This document shows, in pieces, positions 25,363-34,045 of a DNA stretch of 64,000 nt (its first letter is position 1; each line of letters starts with the position of its first letter). Source of the DNA: Streptomyces sp. NBC_00414 (GTDB taxonomy: Bacteria; Actinomycetota; Actinomycetes; Streptomycetales; Streptomycetaceae); contig NZ_CP107935.1 of NCBI RefSeq assembly GCF_036038375.1, positions 10,230,001 to 10,294,000 on the forward strand. Reading direction: 5' to 3'. A program made the position numbers and the translations under genes. The notes beneath the pieces are model-generated. The model saw only the letters and a list, made by a program, of their open reading frames with translations, was not told where the DNA came from and did not search any database.

Positions 25363-26451
25363 CTATTTCAGCTCATCCGCTGTGTAGTAGCCATCCTCGA
25401 TGAGCGCCTTCACGTAATTCGACTTGTCGACATCGACGGGCGGCAGCAGGTAAGCGGGTACCACCTTCACCAGATTGTTGTAACTCTTGGTGTCGTTTGT
25501 TTCCGGCTTTTTGTTGTTTAGTTTCGCGTCGACCATGTTGGCGGTCACTTTGGCAAGTTTCCGTAGGTCTTTGTAAACAGTCTCCGTCTGCTCGCCCGCC
25601 ATTATCGACTTCACTGAGGCGAGTTCGGCGTCCTGGCCCGTGATGACTGGCCAGGGTTTTGTCTTGGTGCCGTAGGCGTCCGACTTGAGCGCGGATATGA
25701 TGCCGATGGAGATGCCGTCGTAGGGCGAGAGTATTGCGTCGACCTTGCCGTTCTTGTAGGACGAGGTGAGAACGTCCTCCATGCGCTTCTGTGCCGTGGC
25801 ACCGTCCCATCGTAGAGTGGTGATCTGATTGAGCTCGGTCTGGCCGGACTGGACGACAAGCTGTTTCTTGTCGATGTAGGGCTGCAGAACCTTCATCGCA
25901 CCGTTGAAGAAATATCGCGTATTGTTGTCGTCGTTCGAACCCGCGAAGAGCTCGATATTGAATTTCCTCTTGGACCCATCTTTCAGGCCGAGCTTCTTGG
26001 CGATGTATCCGCCTTGCAGCTCGCCCACCTTTTCGTTGTCGAAGGAGGCGTAGTAGTCCACGTTCTTGGTGCCCAGGATGAGTCGGTCGTAGGCGATGAC
26101 CGGTATGTCGGCGTCGGCGGCCTGCTGGGTCACGTTGTTCAACGATTTGTTGTCTATGGCTGCGATGACCAGTGCCTTGACGCCTTGTGTGATCAAGTTC
26201 TCGATCTGGGAAACCTGCTGATCGGGGTCGTCCTCTCCGAAAACCAGTTTTACCTTGTAGCCTTTCGCCTCCAGTTCCTTCTTGACGTTCGCGCCGTCGG
26301 CTATCCATCGCTCGGAGGATTTCGTCGGCATCGCGACGCCGATGGTGGCTCCCTTGGCGTTGTTCTCATCGTCTTCGTTGTCGTTCTGTCCGCAAGCCGA
26401 GAAAACTAAAGCGAGAAGCACTACTGAGGGCAATGCCCTGAGATTTTTCAT
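25363..26451 (-). CDS. Sugar ABC-transporter substrate-binding lipoprotein (ChvE-like)
   Basis: 362 residues. Lipoprotein signal LPSVVLLALVFSAC with the lipobox Cys at about 20. The mature protein is a type I periplasmic-binding fold for aldoses: TIGVAMPTKSSERWIADG, SQIENLITQGVKALVIAAID, ADADIPVIAYDRLILG, DILSPYDGISIGIISAL and GQDAELASVKSI. ChvE-type members bind xylose, arabinose, glucose or galactose for uptake or sensing. The permease and ATPase genes normally downstream are missing: on the downstream side only non-coding sequence follows. Base composition by eye is lower in GC, with many A/T third positions, unlike neighbours, suggesting transfer from elsewhere. ATG at 26451. Confidence 0.9.
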   Translation of the reverse strand: MKNLRALPSVVLLALVFSACGQNDNEDDENNAKGATIGVAMPTKSSERWIADGANVKKELEAKGYKVKLVFGEDDPDQQVSQIENLITQGVKALVIAAIDNKSLNNVTQQAADADIPVIAYDRLILGTKNVDYYASFDNEKVGELQGGYIAKKLGLKDGSKRKFNIELFAGSNDDNNTRYFFNGAMKVLQPYIDKKQLVVQSGQTELNQITTLRWDGATAQKRMEDVLTSSYKNGKVDAILSPYDGISIGIISALKSDAYGTKTKPWPVITGQDAELASVKSIMAGEQTETVYKDLRKLAKVTANMVDAKLNNKKPETNDTKSYNNLVKVVPAYLLPPVDVDKSNYVKALIEDGYYTADELK

Positions 26452-27376
26452 GCCGAGAGAACTCCTAGTATCGCCGTGGTCCGTCGGAGCTTCCGTTCGA
26501 TATATCGACAACTGTTCGAGGGCTGTCGCGGACCTTATGAGCCGCCCTTCGGAGTGTCAAGCAAGCACGCGATAACTGTTTCGCGCGTTCCGGAGGCTCA
26601 TCAGTCACACAAGGCAACCGATCCCTCCGGTCGCCTCGGTTCGCTTCCTGAGTCACCTGAGGGTGTGTGTTGCCAGTGATCACCGACGAACGTGACTGTC
26701 TCGTCGAGCGCTGTCCGGCCCGTACAGATGCCATCCGCTGTGATGTCCTCGAACGTGGTGCAGCCCGGCTCGTTCCGCTAGCTGCGCGGACATCACCCAC
26801 GCCCGCCAGTTAGGCCTGGTCACGCTCCTGGCCGACGGACCCGCGGTCGAGATCCTCGCCGATGCGGCTACCAGGGCCTGGGTGGGCAGACCGGCGGTCG
26901 GGTGTGACCCAGCCGATGCGTGCTCGCGACCAGATGAGGCCCAGCGGTGCACTGTCGACTTCCATGCCCCAAGCAGGGCGGCAGGGCCTGCCAGGTACAG
27001 CAGTCGGCCAGGACATGGATGATGGCAGCGAATCATCGCCTCGTCATCGATGTTGGCCACCCCGCCGCCTTGCAGTGGCACCCGTGCCGACGGCAGCAAG
27101 GGCCTGGTGATTTCCCATGGCCCGCCCGGCCCGATCCATCCCCACCGTCCGTTCTCCATGGCTCGTCCAGCGAACAACTGACCATGCAGGACACGGTCTA
27201 AAACAGCTTAAATCTGGCATAGCTCGTTTTCCCTGACATTGAAGCTTTCGCGGTCGTAGCGTCTGCGCGACGTGTTCGTTCTGCTGTCAGGTTGGCACTT
27301 CGGGCGGGGCTCGACGGTCGTATGCGGCTGTTGAGTCCGGGCGGTGGGGTGCTGCCTGCTGACGAGAGGGAAGCAT
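26452..27376. other. Gene-free stretch
   Basis: No intact gene. A plus-strand frame around 26820-26950 (VTLLADGPAVEILADAATRA) looks coding-like but has no start or recognisable family. Confidence 0.35.
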
Positions 27377-27874
27377 GTGGTCAGCCTGCCGATACCCCAG
27401 GGTCCGCAACTGATCGTTCAGTCGGTGACGGGTATGCACATCACTCCGTACGGGTGGGTCGACGGTGATGTGCCGGCTGTTGTGTGGCGGGATGCCGCCA
27501 CGACGGCGTACAGGCAGTCGCAGTGGGAGTTCATTCCCGAGCCCGGTTACGGGGAGCGCGTCTTGCGCATCAGGGATGTCGCCTACAACAAGGACACCGG
27601 TGCTTTCGATCGGAATCTCGCCCTCATCGCGGAAGCTCCCGAGGACGGGGCGGCCGTCGTCTCATGCAGGAGCGACAGCAAGAGCGAGAGGCAGCTGTGG
27701 TGTCTGGTCTCCATGGACCTCGCCCAGGCGGACTTCGTGATCGTGCCATTGGGCAATGACGGCCTGGCGGTGGCCACGCGCCAGAGTTATCAGGAAGGGA
27801 ACGCCGTCCTGCAGTGGGAGGAAGTCGGGCCGTGGACGGATCAGTTCTGGCGCTGGCAGCGAGTGCGGGGCTGA
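27377..27874 (+). CDS. Beta-trefoil (ricin-like) domain protein
   Basis: 165 residues, no signal peptide or membrane segment. The chain reads as a single beta-trefoil: PQLIVQSVTGMHITP, SQWEFIPEPGYGERVLRI, RQLWCLVSMD, and a final QFWRWQRV with the Q-x-W signature. GTG at 27377 is chosen for AGAGGGA just upstream; frames further upstream lack support. Such stand-alone trefoils bind sugars or act as inhibitors. The neighbourhood gives no partner, and the absence of an export signal is unusual for a lectin. Confidence 0.7.
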   Translation: MVSLPIPQGPQLIVQSVTGMHITPYGWVDGDVPAVVWRDAATTAYRQSQWEFIPEPGYGERVLRIRDVAYNKDTGAFDRNLALIAEAPEDGAAVVSCRSDSKSERQLWCLVSMDLAQADFVIVPLGNDGLAVATRQSYQEGNAVLQWEEVGPWTDQFWRWQRVRG

Positions 27875-29262
27875 CCGCGGCTGCTTCGCGGCACCCGTAC
27901 TGTTTGCCGCCACTTGGGCTCGTGCCCGCCCCGCTCGCGGCGCCAGCGGGCACGGGCCCAGATGCGGCCACATGCGAGGGCTTTTCAGGCTGTGACGGAT
28001 TGGAGTATGTCTCCCGAGGCCGACAGGGGATCAGCATCGGTAGGTGGTGCAGGAGTGCCTTGGGGGGCGCGGTGTCATTCGGCACGAGCCGCCAGGGCTC
28101 CTCCGCACACTCCACACGTGTGTCGTATGTGCTCTGCACAGGGATGCGGTGCCGGGCAACACGCGTCTCGTGCGACTAAGAAAGACCCCCCTTAGCCGTT
28201 TCCGACGGTCAGAGGGCCGATGTGGGTGGCCAGCCAGGCGGGAAAGTCCCTGCTTTTGGTCTGTCACTTCCGCAGTACAGCAGCGGCTCCCAAGCGTTCG
28301 AGCAGTTCACGCCAGCCCGAGCACGGCCATCGCCGGCCGCGCCACGGTGCCGGATCGGCCACCTCATCCCCGTTCCGGGCAGCCTCGACGGGCGCACGAC
28401 GCACCGCCTGCGGGCACCGTGCCCGGCTGAGGCATGTCACTGTGCCCCGACCCCGGCGGTACGTATTTCCCGACCCGCGGACCGTGGGTTCGGCCATGGC
28501 AGTTCGGTGTGGTGAGGCACGTCGGCGGGAGACCGGTGGGCTGATATGCGTCGAGGGATTCGGCTGCGGTGGGCGGGAGTTGGCCGGCGTCGGTCAGCGG
28601 CAGCAACTCCGCGCGCGCCTCGTGACGGATACGGGGGCAGCGGCGAGCGGGAAGGCCAGGAGGGCGGCAGCCGTGACTGAGATCGTCGAGAACGTGAGTT
28701 CTTGCTAGCGGTGCTCGGCTGCGACCCGCCCAGACTTGGGCCTCTCCTCACCCGGGCGAGGGCAAAGGTCGTACAGCGGGGGCCACCGCTTGACGACCCG
28801 ACCGCGGTTCGGGGGCGGCAGCTCGGGGGAGTGTACGACGTCGTGCTCGCCGATCGCATCGCGAAGAGAAACCGGCAGCGCCCGGCGACGCGAAGTGTTC
28901 AGAGCACAGTTCCGAGATCGATGTCCAAGGATTTGGGCGTCACTGAAATCTGTTGTCAGGCTGTCGGAACCGCAGAAAGACTGGCAGCCAGTCGTGGCGG
29001 CCTGACCAAGAACGTGCCGGCCGCCGGATCTCACTGGCCGCCTCGTCCGGCCCAAGATCGGGCAGGAACAGGCCGATCCGATTCGCCAGTTCCTCCACGA
29101 GCCCGGAGCGGCCACCGGGCCGATCGCCGGGCGCAGAACGCGAACGCGGCGGGCAGGCGGCGCCTTTCGGCGCCCTTGGCCGGATGTCCTACACCCCTGG
29201 GGCCGTTCTGCAGCCTCGAAAACCGGGTGTGCCCGCCGCTGCGCCTCCCTACGCTTCCTGCC
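27875..29262. other. Long gene-free stretch
   Basis: Nearly 1.4 kb without a gene I can support. Several long open frames exist on both strands, as expected at this GC content, but their translations are Arg/Pro/Ala-rich without domains. A minus-strand peptide LPLTDAGQLPPTAAESLDAY near 28600 has some protein character. Confidence 0.4.
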
Positions 29263-29847
29263 ATGGACAGATCTCGGGCAGAATGCCTGGTCAACGTCGT
29301 GGATGTCGAAGCAACCTGCTGGGCTGGCTCCCAGCCGCCGGGCGAGGTCAGCGAGATCATCGAGATCGGGCTGACGGTCGTCGACCTGCGTGCCGGAGAG
29401 CGCCTCGCCCGGCACCGGATCCTGGTGAAGCCCGCCCGGTCCATGGTCAGCGAGTTCTGCACGGAACTGACCGGTCTCGCTCAGCACGAGGTCGAGCACG
29501 GGGTTACCTTCGCCGAGGCGTGCCGGCTGCTGGCGGCCGAGCACCGTGCAAGTGCGAGGCCGTGGGCCAGTTGGGGCGACTACGACCGCCACCAGTTCAC
29601 AGAGCAGTGTCAGGCGACGGGGACGCCCTACCCCTTCGGACGCAGTCATACAAACGCCAAGGCGGCCTTCACCGAGGCATACGGTCTGCGGAAGCGTCCC
29701 GGCATGGCGCGGGCCCTGGAGATCGCCGGGCGGCGGCTCGAAGGCCGTCACCACCGAGGCGAGGACGACGCCTGGAACATCGCGGCCCTCGTGCTTTACC
29801 TCGGGGAACGGGGCGCCTGGCCGGCCGCGGCAGAACACCCCGCCTGA
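29263..29847 (+). CDS. ERI-1/DEDDh-family 3'-5' exonuclease
   Basis: 194 residues. The four DEDDh motifs can be followed: Exo I VVDVEATCW (Asp and Glu), a CTELTGL step typical of ERI-1/KapD-type proteins, Exo II WGDYDRHQF, and Exo III HHRGEDDAWNIA with the catalytic His and Asp. These enzymes trim single-stranded or structured RNA or DNA with two metal ions. ATG at 29263. It stands alone, just ahead of the convergent toxin-antitoxin operon; no evidence of co-regulation. Confidence 0.88.
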   Translation: MDRSRAECLVNVVDVEATCWAGSQPPGEVSEIIEIGLTVVDLRAGERLARHRILVKPARSMVSEFCTELTGLAQHEVEHGVTFAEACRLLAAEHRASARPWASWGDYDRHQFTEQCQATGTPYPFGRSHTNAKAAFTEAYGLRKRPGMARALEIAGRRLEGRHHRGEDDAWNIAALVLYLGERGAWPAAAEHPA

Positions 29848-29973
29848 CGCACCCACCCGACTTGAAGGCCGCCCTGCCAAAGTCTGGTCACCCCACCTCA
29901 GCTCCCCCTCTACACCACCGGCTCGGTGACGATCGACCAGCGAACTCCGAGAAGACCCAAGACCCCCACAGGG

Positions 29974-30360
29974 TCAGGAAACGCTCCACGCACGCAACTG
30001 ACGCCCGACCAGGCCAACCCCCATCCGACCGGAAGCCGCGTCCCGTACCAGGGCGACCGCCTCCTTCGGCGGATACTCCAGACGGCACCCGTTCAGCACC
30101 AGATACGCCTCCGCGCAGTGCCACGCGAACGCCTCGTTGGAGTGCTCCAGACACGACAGCCGCGCCAGCGTCTGCAACAGCGCCGCCGCCTTGAGATACA
30201 GCGACCCATAGACGTCACGCTCCATGGCCCGGGCATTGACCCGGGCGACCGCCGCGTACAGAGGACCGTAATCGTCCACCTGCGGATCGCCAGGCAACAA
30301 CTCGGCAGCATGCAGCAGGAAAGTCACATCAAGAGGATGAAGCGGCTCGTGCTGCGTCAC
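29974..30360 (-). CDS. Doc-like (Fic-fold) toxin with degenerate catalytic motif
   Basis: 128 residues, helical throughout (FLLHAAELLPGDPQVDDYGPLYAAVARV, YLKAAALLQTLARL, CAEAYLVLNGCRLEYPPKEAVALV). The helix pattern and the final LNGxRLxYPPxEA are those of death-on-curing toxins, where the loop HxFxDGNKR before that helix binds the phosphate donor. Here the loop reads LEHSNEAFAWHCAEAY: the His remains but GNKR is gone. That form recurs in streptomycete annotation as Doc-like; if it keeps activity, its chemistry differs from P1 Doc phosphorylation of EF-Tu. Start overlaps the antitoxin stop by four bases. Confidence 0.75.
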   Translation of the reverse strand: MTQHEPLHPLDVTFLLHAAELLPGDPQVDDYGPLYAAVARVNARAMERDVYGSLYLKAAALLQTLARLSCLEHSNEAFAWHCAEAYLVLNGCRLEYPPKEAVALVRDAASGRMGVGLVGRQLRAWSVS

Positions 30361-30656
30361 GCGGCGTGACCCCGCTCCTGCTGCTCCTCAAGATCATGCC
30401 GCGCGGCGAGCTCTGCGGCACGCCGCTCCTCATCGGCGTCGGCCACGCCGGCCGCTTCGGCGAAGGCGTCCCCACTGCGGGCCATCGACTCGCCGAAGGC
30501 GTCGAGGAAGTGCCTCTCTACCGCGGTGGCACGGGCGTAGGCAGCGGACAGGATGTATTCCTGCAGGCTGACGCCCTCCTGCCGTGCTGCGGCCTCGATC
30601 GCGGCGCGCTGAGCCGGATCGGGGAAACGTAGGTTCATCGCTTTGGGCTGAGACAT
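30357..30656 (-). CDS. Antitoxin, ribbon-helix-helix type
   Basis: 99 residues. The N-terminus is a ribbon-helix-helix DNA-binding fold (AMNLRFPDPAQRAAIEAAARQEG, SLQEYILSAAYARA), the rest a charged helix (FLDAFGESMARSGDAFAEAAG, ERRAAELAARHDLEEQQE) suited to bind the toxin. It precedes the toxin gene and overlaps it, the normal order for autoregulated modules. The operator covers its own start codon (see 30654-30683). Confidence 0.78.
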   Translation of the reverse strand: MSQPKAMNLRFPDPAQRAAIEAAARQEGVSLQEYILSAAYARATAVERHFLDAFGESMARSGDAFAEAAGVADADEERRAAELAARHDLEEQQERGHAA

Positions 30657-30683
30657 GGTACCGATGGTATCGCCGGTACCATG
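30654..30683. promoter_or_regulatory. Autoregulatory operator of the toxin-antitoxin operon
   Basis: A perfect 10-base inverted repeat (CATGGTACCG and complement) includes the antitoxin start. Inside it the six-base palindromes GGTACC, GGTATC, GGTACC follow at nine-base steps, the kind of array bound cooperatively by ribbon-helix-helix dimers. Confidence 0.7.
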
Positions 30684-31228
30684 GATGTGGCCACCCCGTA
30701 CGCGGCACAGAAGTGCCTGTGACGGGAGGCTCCAAGGGGCGTTTTGTCCTGACAGGGGTGTTCTCGGCGGGGGCGTCCGTATCGAAGGAACCGAGCATTC
30801 ATCAGCTTCGGCTCCTTACTGTGTGCCGTAGATCAGGCGGCCGCCCATGCGTCAGGCGATCTGGCCGTCGGCGCGCAGGCTCAGGGGCGCAGTTATGGCG
30901 GTGGGTTGCGAGGCTTGTATCGAGACCCTCAGGTAGCCGTAGATGGGAAGAGTGCCGTCGTCCTCGTGCACATCGCCGCCCGGGTGGCCGGTGCGTTCTC
31001 CGGGGTGTCGGTTCAGCGGTGGTGGCACGGTTGTGTCCGCCGCCGGAGTGGATCTGGATACGGGAGCGGCCGCGGTCGTTGACGTTGAAGGTGTCGCTGT
31101 GGGACCGGCCACCGGAGCCGCGGCCCACGGTCTTCTGCAGCACGAGGCGGGAACGGCGCCGGTGCTGGCCACGCCGTACATCACTACGGCCTTGGCCGAA
31201 ATTTCGCACTGAGGGGCGTCTGAGAAGC
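30684..31228. other. Gene-free stretch
   Basis: Between the TA operon and the LuxR gene. Minus-strand pieces in changing frames (EISAKAVVMYGVASTGAV, DTFNVNDRGRSRIQIHSGG, HEDDGTLPIYGYLRVS) suggest a decayed gene of unknown kind that would have ended about 30850. Confidence 0.35.
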
Positions 31229-32128
31229 GTGTCTGAGAAGCCGGTGGACGAAGGCCGGTTCTCGCAAGACTCTGGGGACATGGCCCCTTTGCCTGCAGCG
31301 GATTATAAAAGAATACTTGATCTCGCTGTCGCTCTATTCGAAAGTGAAGATCCTCAATCGATGTGGCATCTCGTGGGCGAGGAGATAATTTCGTCGCTGC
31401 ACGCTTCGACAACGATCTTCGTCGAGATGCATCATCGGATACAGACAGGCACTGCAGACGCTTGGGCCCCGCAGTGGGTCGGCGGCACTCCGCTCTCGGA
31501 TCTGGTTCATCGGCGGATGCGGCAAAAGCATCCCCTTTTCGTCTATGCGTCACAGGGGGAGAAGAAGCCCGTCACAGTCGAAGATGTCATTGATCTTCGC
31601 ACATGGCGCCGCTCCGACCCTTTTCAGGAGGCGTATGAGATTTATGGCACCACGCGGCAGATGACGATACCGCTGTTCACTTCCCCAGAAACGATTCGAG
31701 GTTTCATTCTCGGGCGTGCGGGAAAAAACTTCGACCAGAAAGAACTTGAATTCGCGCAGCAGATACAAAGGCTGCTTGTCGGCGTCGACCGCCATTTGCT
31801 CCACTTACGGAGATTGCAGAGTTCTCGGACAGATTGCGGAGCGAAAAGTCTGCATGGGCGCGCGGAGGAGTTCGGAATCACCTTGCGTGAGCTCTCCATA
31901 CTAAATCTCCTGGCCGAGGGTCAGACCGCTGCGGGGATCGCACGTAGGCTGGCCATTTCACCACATACAGTGAACAGGCATCTCGAAAAAATTTACCGCA
32001 AGCTCGACACAAACGATCGCTTGACCACCGTTCTGGTGGCCCAGCAGCTCGGATTGGTGAGCAGTCGCAATACGTATCCAAGTCATTTGCGCCGTGCCGC
32101 CTGTATAGGGAAGTATGGCGATATGTGA
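31229..32128 (+). CDS. LuxR-family regulator with GAF-like sensor domain
   Basis: 299 residues from GTG 31229 (ATG 31280 is an alternative). Residues about 25-190 form a GAF/PAS-like sensor (LDLAVALFESEDPQSMWHLV, STTIFVEMHHRI, MTIPLFTSPETIRGFILGRAG), and about 212-275 the NarL/LuxR helix-turn-helix (ITLRELSILNLLAEGQTAAG, ISPHTVNRHLEKIYRKLDTNDR). There is no response-regulator receiver. The sequence has many A/T third positions and rare codons (ATA, TTA-free but AAA/GAA rich), clearly different from neighbours, which points to transfer. It converges on two small secreted-protein genes; these are the natural candidate targets but are not in the same operon. Confidence 0.87.
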   Translation: MSEKPVDEGRFSQDSGDMAPLPAADYKRILDLAVALFESEDPQSMWHLVGEEIISSLHASTTIFVEMHHRIQTGTADAWAPQWVGGTPLSDLVHRRMRQKHPLFVYASQGEKKPVTVEDVIDLRTWRRSDPFQEAYEIYGTTRQMTIPLFTSPETIRGFILGRAGKNFDQKELEFAQQIQRLLVGVDRHLLHLRRLQSSRTDCGAKSLHGRAEEFGITLRELSILNLLAEGQTAAGIARRLAISPHTVNRHLEKIYRKLDTNDRLTTVLVAQQLGLVSSRNTYPSHLRRAACIGKYGDM

Positions 32129-32134
32129 CTGTCA

Positions 32135-32163
32135 GGCGGGCCGCAGCAGCAGACCGGCCCGCC
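32135..32163. terminator. Terminator between LuxR gene and secreted-protein genes
   Basis: GGCGGGCCG and its complement form a 9-base stem with an 11-base loop right after the LuxR stop and before the end of the convergent gene at 32225. Confidence 0.65.
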
Positions 32164-32224
32164 GGTTCAGAGGCCGACGGGCCGGATATGGATTCTGGTG
32201 CAGGCTGGGCCGATGGTTGACCGC

Positions 32225-32524
32225 TCAGCGGTACACCCAGAGTGCCCAGACGGGCCACCCTTCGTAGACGCACTGGTAGGCGGCGGCGAATCCGTTGTCG
32301 ACCATGTACTTGCCGTTCGCCTCGCACGTCTCGCGGTTGAAGAAGGCAGTCCACCGAATCCACTCCGCCGCAGACACGGTGGACGTCAGTTCGGTGTCAC
32401 GCACGGAATGCTCGGGCATCGAGGATCGATGGGCTGCGGCGGATGCATCCGTGGCGGGAAATACTGCGGCGACTGCGAGCAGAATGGTGGCCGCCGCCTG
32501 GCGCTTTCGCGTGCTGTTGAGCAT
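32225..32524 (-). CDS. Small secreted protein, paralogue of the next gene
   Basis: 99 residues. Signal peptide RKRQAAATILLAVAAVFPATDASA; mature part about 70 residues with exactly two cysteines (FNRETCEANGKYMV and AAYQCVYEGWPVW) and a Trp-rich ending (VWALWVYR). It shares with the upstream neighbour the layout SAAEW...C...Y.C...GW..(L)WV, so both come from a duplication. Function unknown. Second gene of the pair, 45 bases after its partner. Confidence 0.72.
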   Translation of the reverse strand: MLNSTRKRQAAATILLAVAAVFPATDASAAAHRSSMPEHSVRDTELTSTVSAAEWIRWTAFFNRETCEANGKYMVDNGFAAAYQCVYEGWPVWALWVYR

Positions 32525-32569
32525 AGGGGCCTCATCCCTTGCGGTGATTCCTGTTGATGTGGCGTGGGC

Positions 32570-32884
32570 TCATGAGATCCACACGGCCAGATGCCACGGA
32601 GCGGTACCACCAACCCAGTGGCAGTACGCATATCCTGACGGAAATGCGGCGCTGGCATTGATGCAGTCCTGGTAGTAGTAGTACGCCGCAACGTCTACCC
32701 AACCTGCCGCCGTCACGTTGCTACTGGTTGCGGAGACCTCCTTTTGTGCACCAAAGGAGTCGTTGGGAGAGAATTCGACGGCAGACGCAGGAGAAGCCGC
32801 CAAGATTCCGACTGTGGCAGTCGTAGCGAGCACCATCATCGCGCTGGCACGCACGATCCCTTTTCTGATGTCCAGTTCCCTCAT
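32570..32884 (-). CDS. Small secreted protein, paralogue of 32225-32524
   Basis: 104 residues, signal peptide VRASAMMVLATTATVGILAAS with cleavage near SPASA. Mature part about 70 residues with two cysteines (YYYYQDCINAS, GYAYCHWVGG) and the ending HLAVWIS. GGAGG lies seven bases before ATG at 32884. The shape (about 70 residues, one possible disulfide, Trp/Tyr-rich C-terminus) is like small secreted proteins streptomycetes make in large numbers, function unknown. A 30-base perfect palindrome about 57 bases upstream is the likely control site. Confidence 0.75.
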   Translation of the reverse strand: MRELDIRKGIVRASAMMVLATTATVGILAASPASAVEFSPNDSFGAQKEVSATSSNVTAAGWVDVAAYYYYQDCINASAAFPSGYAYCHWVGGTAPWHLAVWIS

Positions 32885-32940
32885 TGTTGCCTCCCTGAGA
32901 TTCAATCGGTCGAATGGAAGGCTGCCGCAGAAAATGATGA

Positions 32941-32970
32941 TCTGGTATAGGAAGCTTTTCCTATACCAGA
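32941..32970. promoter_or_regulatory. Perfect 13-base-arm palindrome upstream of the secreted-protein pair
   Basis: TCTGGTATAGGAA, a 4-base loop (GCTT) and the exact complement. It could be a dimer-binding operator in the promoter or an RNA hairpin in the leader. Its AT content contrasts with host promoters and matches the LuxR gene. Confidence 0.6.
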
Positions 32971-33103
32971 CGTACAAGTTGAGGAAGTGACGACGTAGAG
33001 AGTCGCGCAGGTGCTGATGTTGAGATGTGCGGGTCACGGCCGGCTGGAAAGGAGACGCCTGCTTCGGCAGCCGATGGCGGCTTGGCCTCAAGCGGTGACA
33101 GGG

Positions 33104-33512
33104 TTAGGTGGCGGTGTCCCCCTGTGGAGTGGCGGGGGTGTGGTCGCGGGGGTCCGCAGGCGTGCCGTCGAAGCACTCCAAGCATGAGCCGAGACGCCGG
33201 AGCGGAAGGCACCGGTGGTAGCGGCGACGGCACTTCGGGCACTTCGGGCACGTCTGGCGTCGAGCCATAGCCTTGTCGAGGGCGGCTTCCTGCGCCAGCG
33301 TCGGCACCCGCTCGGGAACGGCGAGGTCGATCCGATACAGGAGGGGTGACCCGCTTGCCGCCGCGGCATTCAATCTGGGCGACGGGATCGTTGCCACGGC
33401 CGCGGCTCAGACCCATCGCACGCAACTGGCGACGGGTGGCCAGCTGTTCGGGGGCACGGCGCCACGTGCAGGTGGGGGTCGAACCGGAGCGGGTGGTGTG
33501 CACGTCGGCGTC
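33104..33512 (-). pseudogene. Frameshifted RRQRL-motif zinc-binding protein
   Basis: Minus strand: DADVHTTRSGSTPTCTWRRAP, EQLATRRQLRAMGL and DPVAQIECRGGKR in one frame, then PLLYRIDLAVPERVPTLAQ, ALDKAMARRQTCPKCPKC and GSCLECFDG in another. This is the RRQRL-type zinc finger protein carried by actinomycete integrative and conjugative elements (pSAM2-like). One frameshift at about 33340-33360 breaks it. No integrase, excisionase or att site was found, so only a relic of the element remains. Confidence 0.7.
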
Positions 33513-34045
33513 CCGGACGACCGGCTCTTTCGCCCACCTGTGGTGCAACAGGACCCAGCCCGGACACGATTCGCAAAAGGCGTGACACGGAGTCGCTGGT
33601 AGGCGATTCGGTGGCGTCTGCGGTCGGGTACCAGCCGGTGACCCAGAAACCGGTCTCCTGGCCGGCTGCAAGCAGAGCCAGATCACGATCACAGGGTGGC
33701 TACCGATCGGCCATACACCTGGCTCCACCCCGCATCGGACAAAGGGCCGCGCCGTCGATCAACCTTGTCGGGGGAGGAGGAACCAGCCGGCCCGGTGCTC
33801 CCAAACCTACGACGACACCACGCCCACCCACACGACGACGAGCCCATCCACGTGGAGCCGAAACAAGCTGGAATGCCGACTACCCCCGGCGGGACCGTCC
33901 GGGTGGCCAGCTCGGGCATGAGCAGGTGGGCCGGCATTCCGGTGGCGTGAAGCGGTTGTACAAACGCGAATTCCTCGGCCCCGCCGATGTCTCCGGCGGT
34001 CCCGAAAACGCCGCCGACCGGCCGACCGTGGTCCTCGGTTGACCG
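33513..34045. other. Gene-free stretch
   Basis: No supported gene. The first 200 bases may contain further remains of the integrative element on the minus strand (a PCHAFCESCPGWVLLHHRW peptide). Confidence 0.4.

Noticed and set aside
31100..31220. Short Ala/Val-rich plus-strand frame before the LuxR gene
   Set aside because: No ribosome site, low complexity, and coding-like traces are on the other strand.
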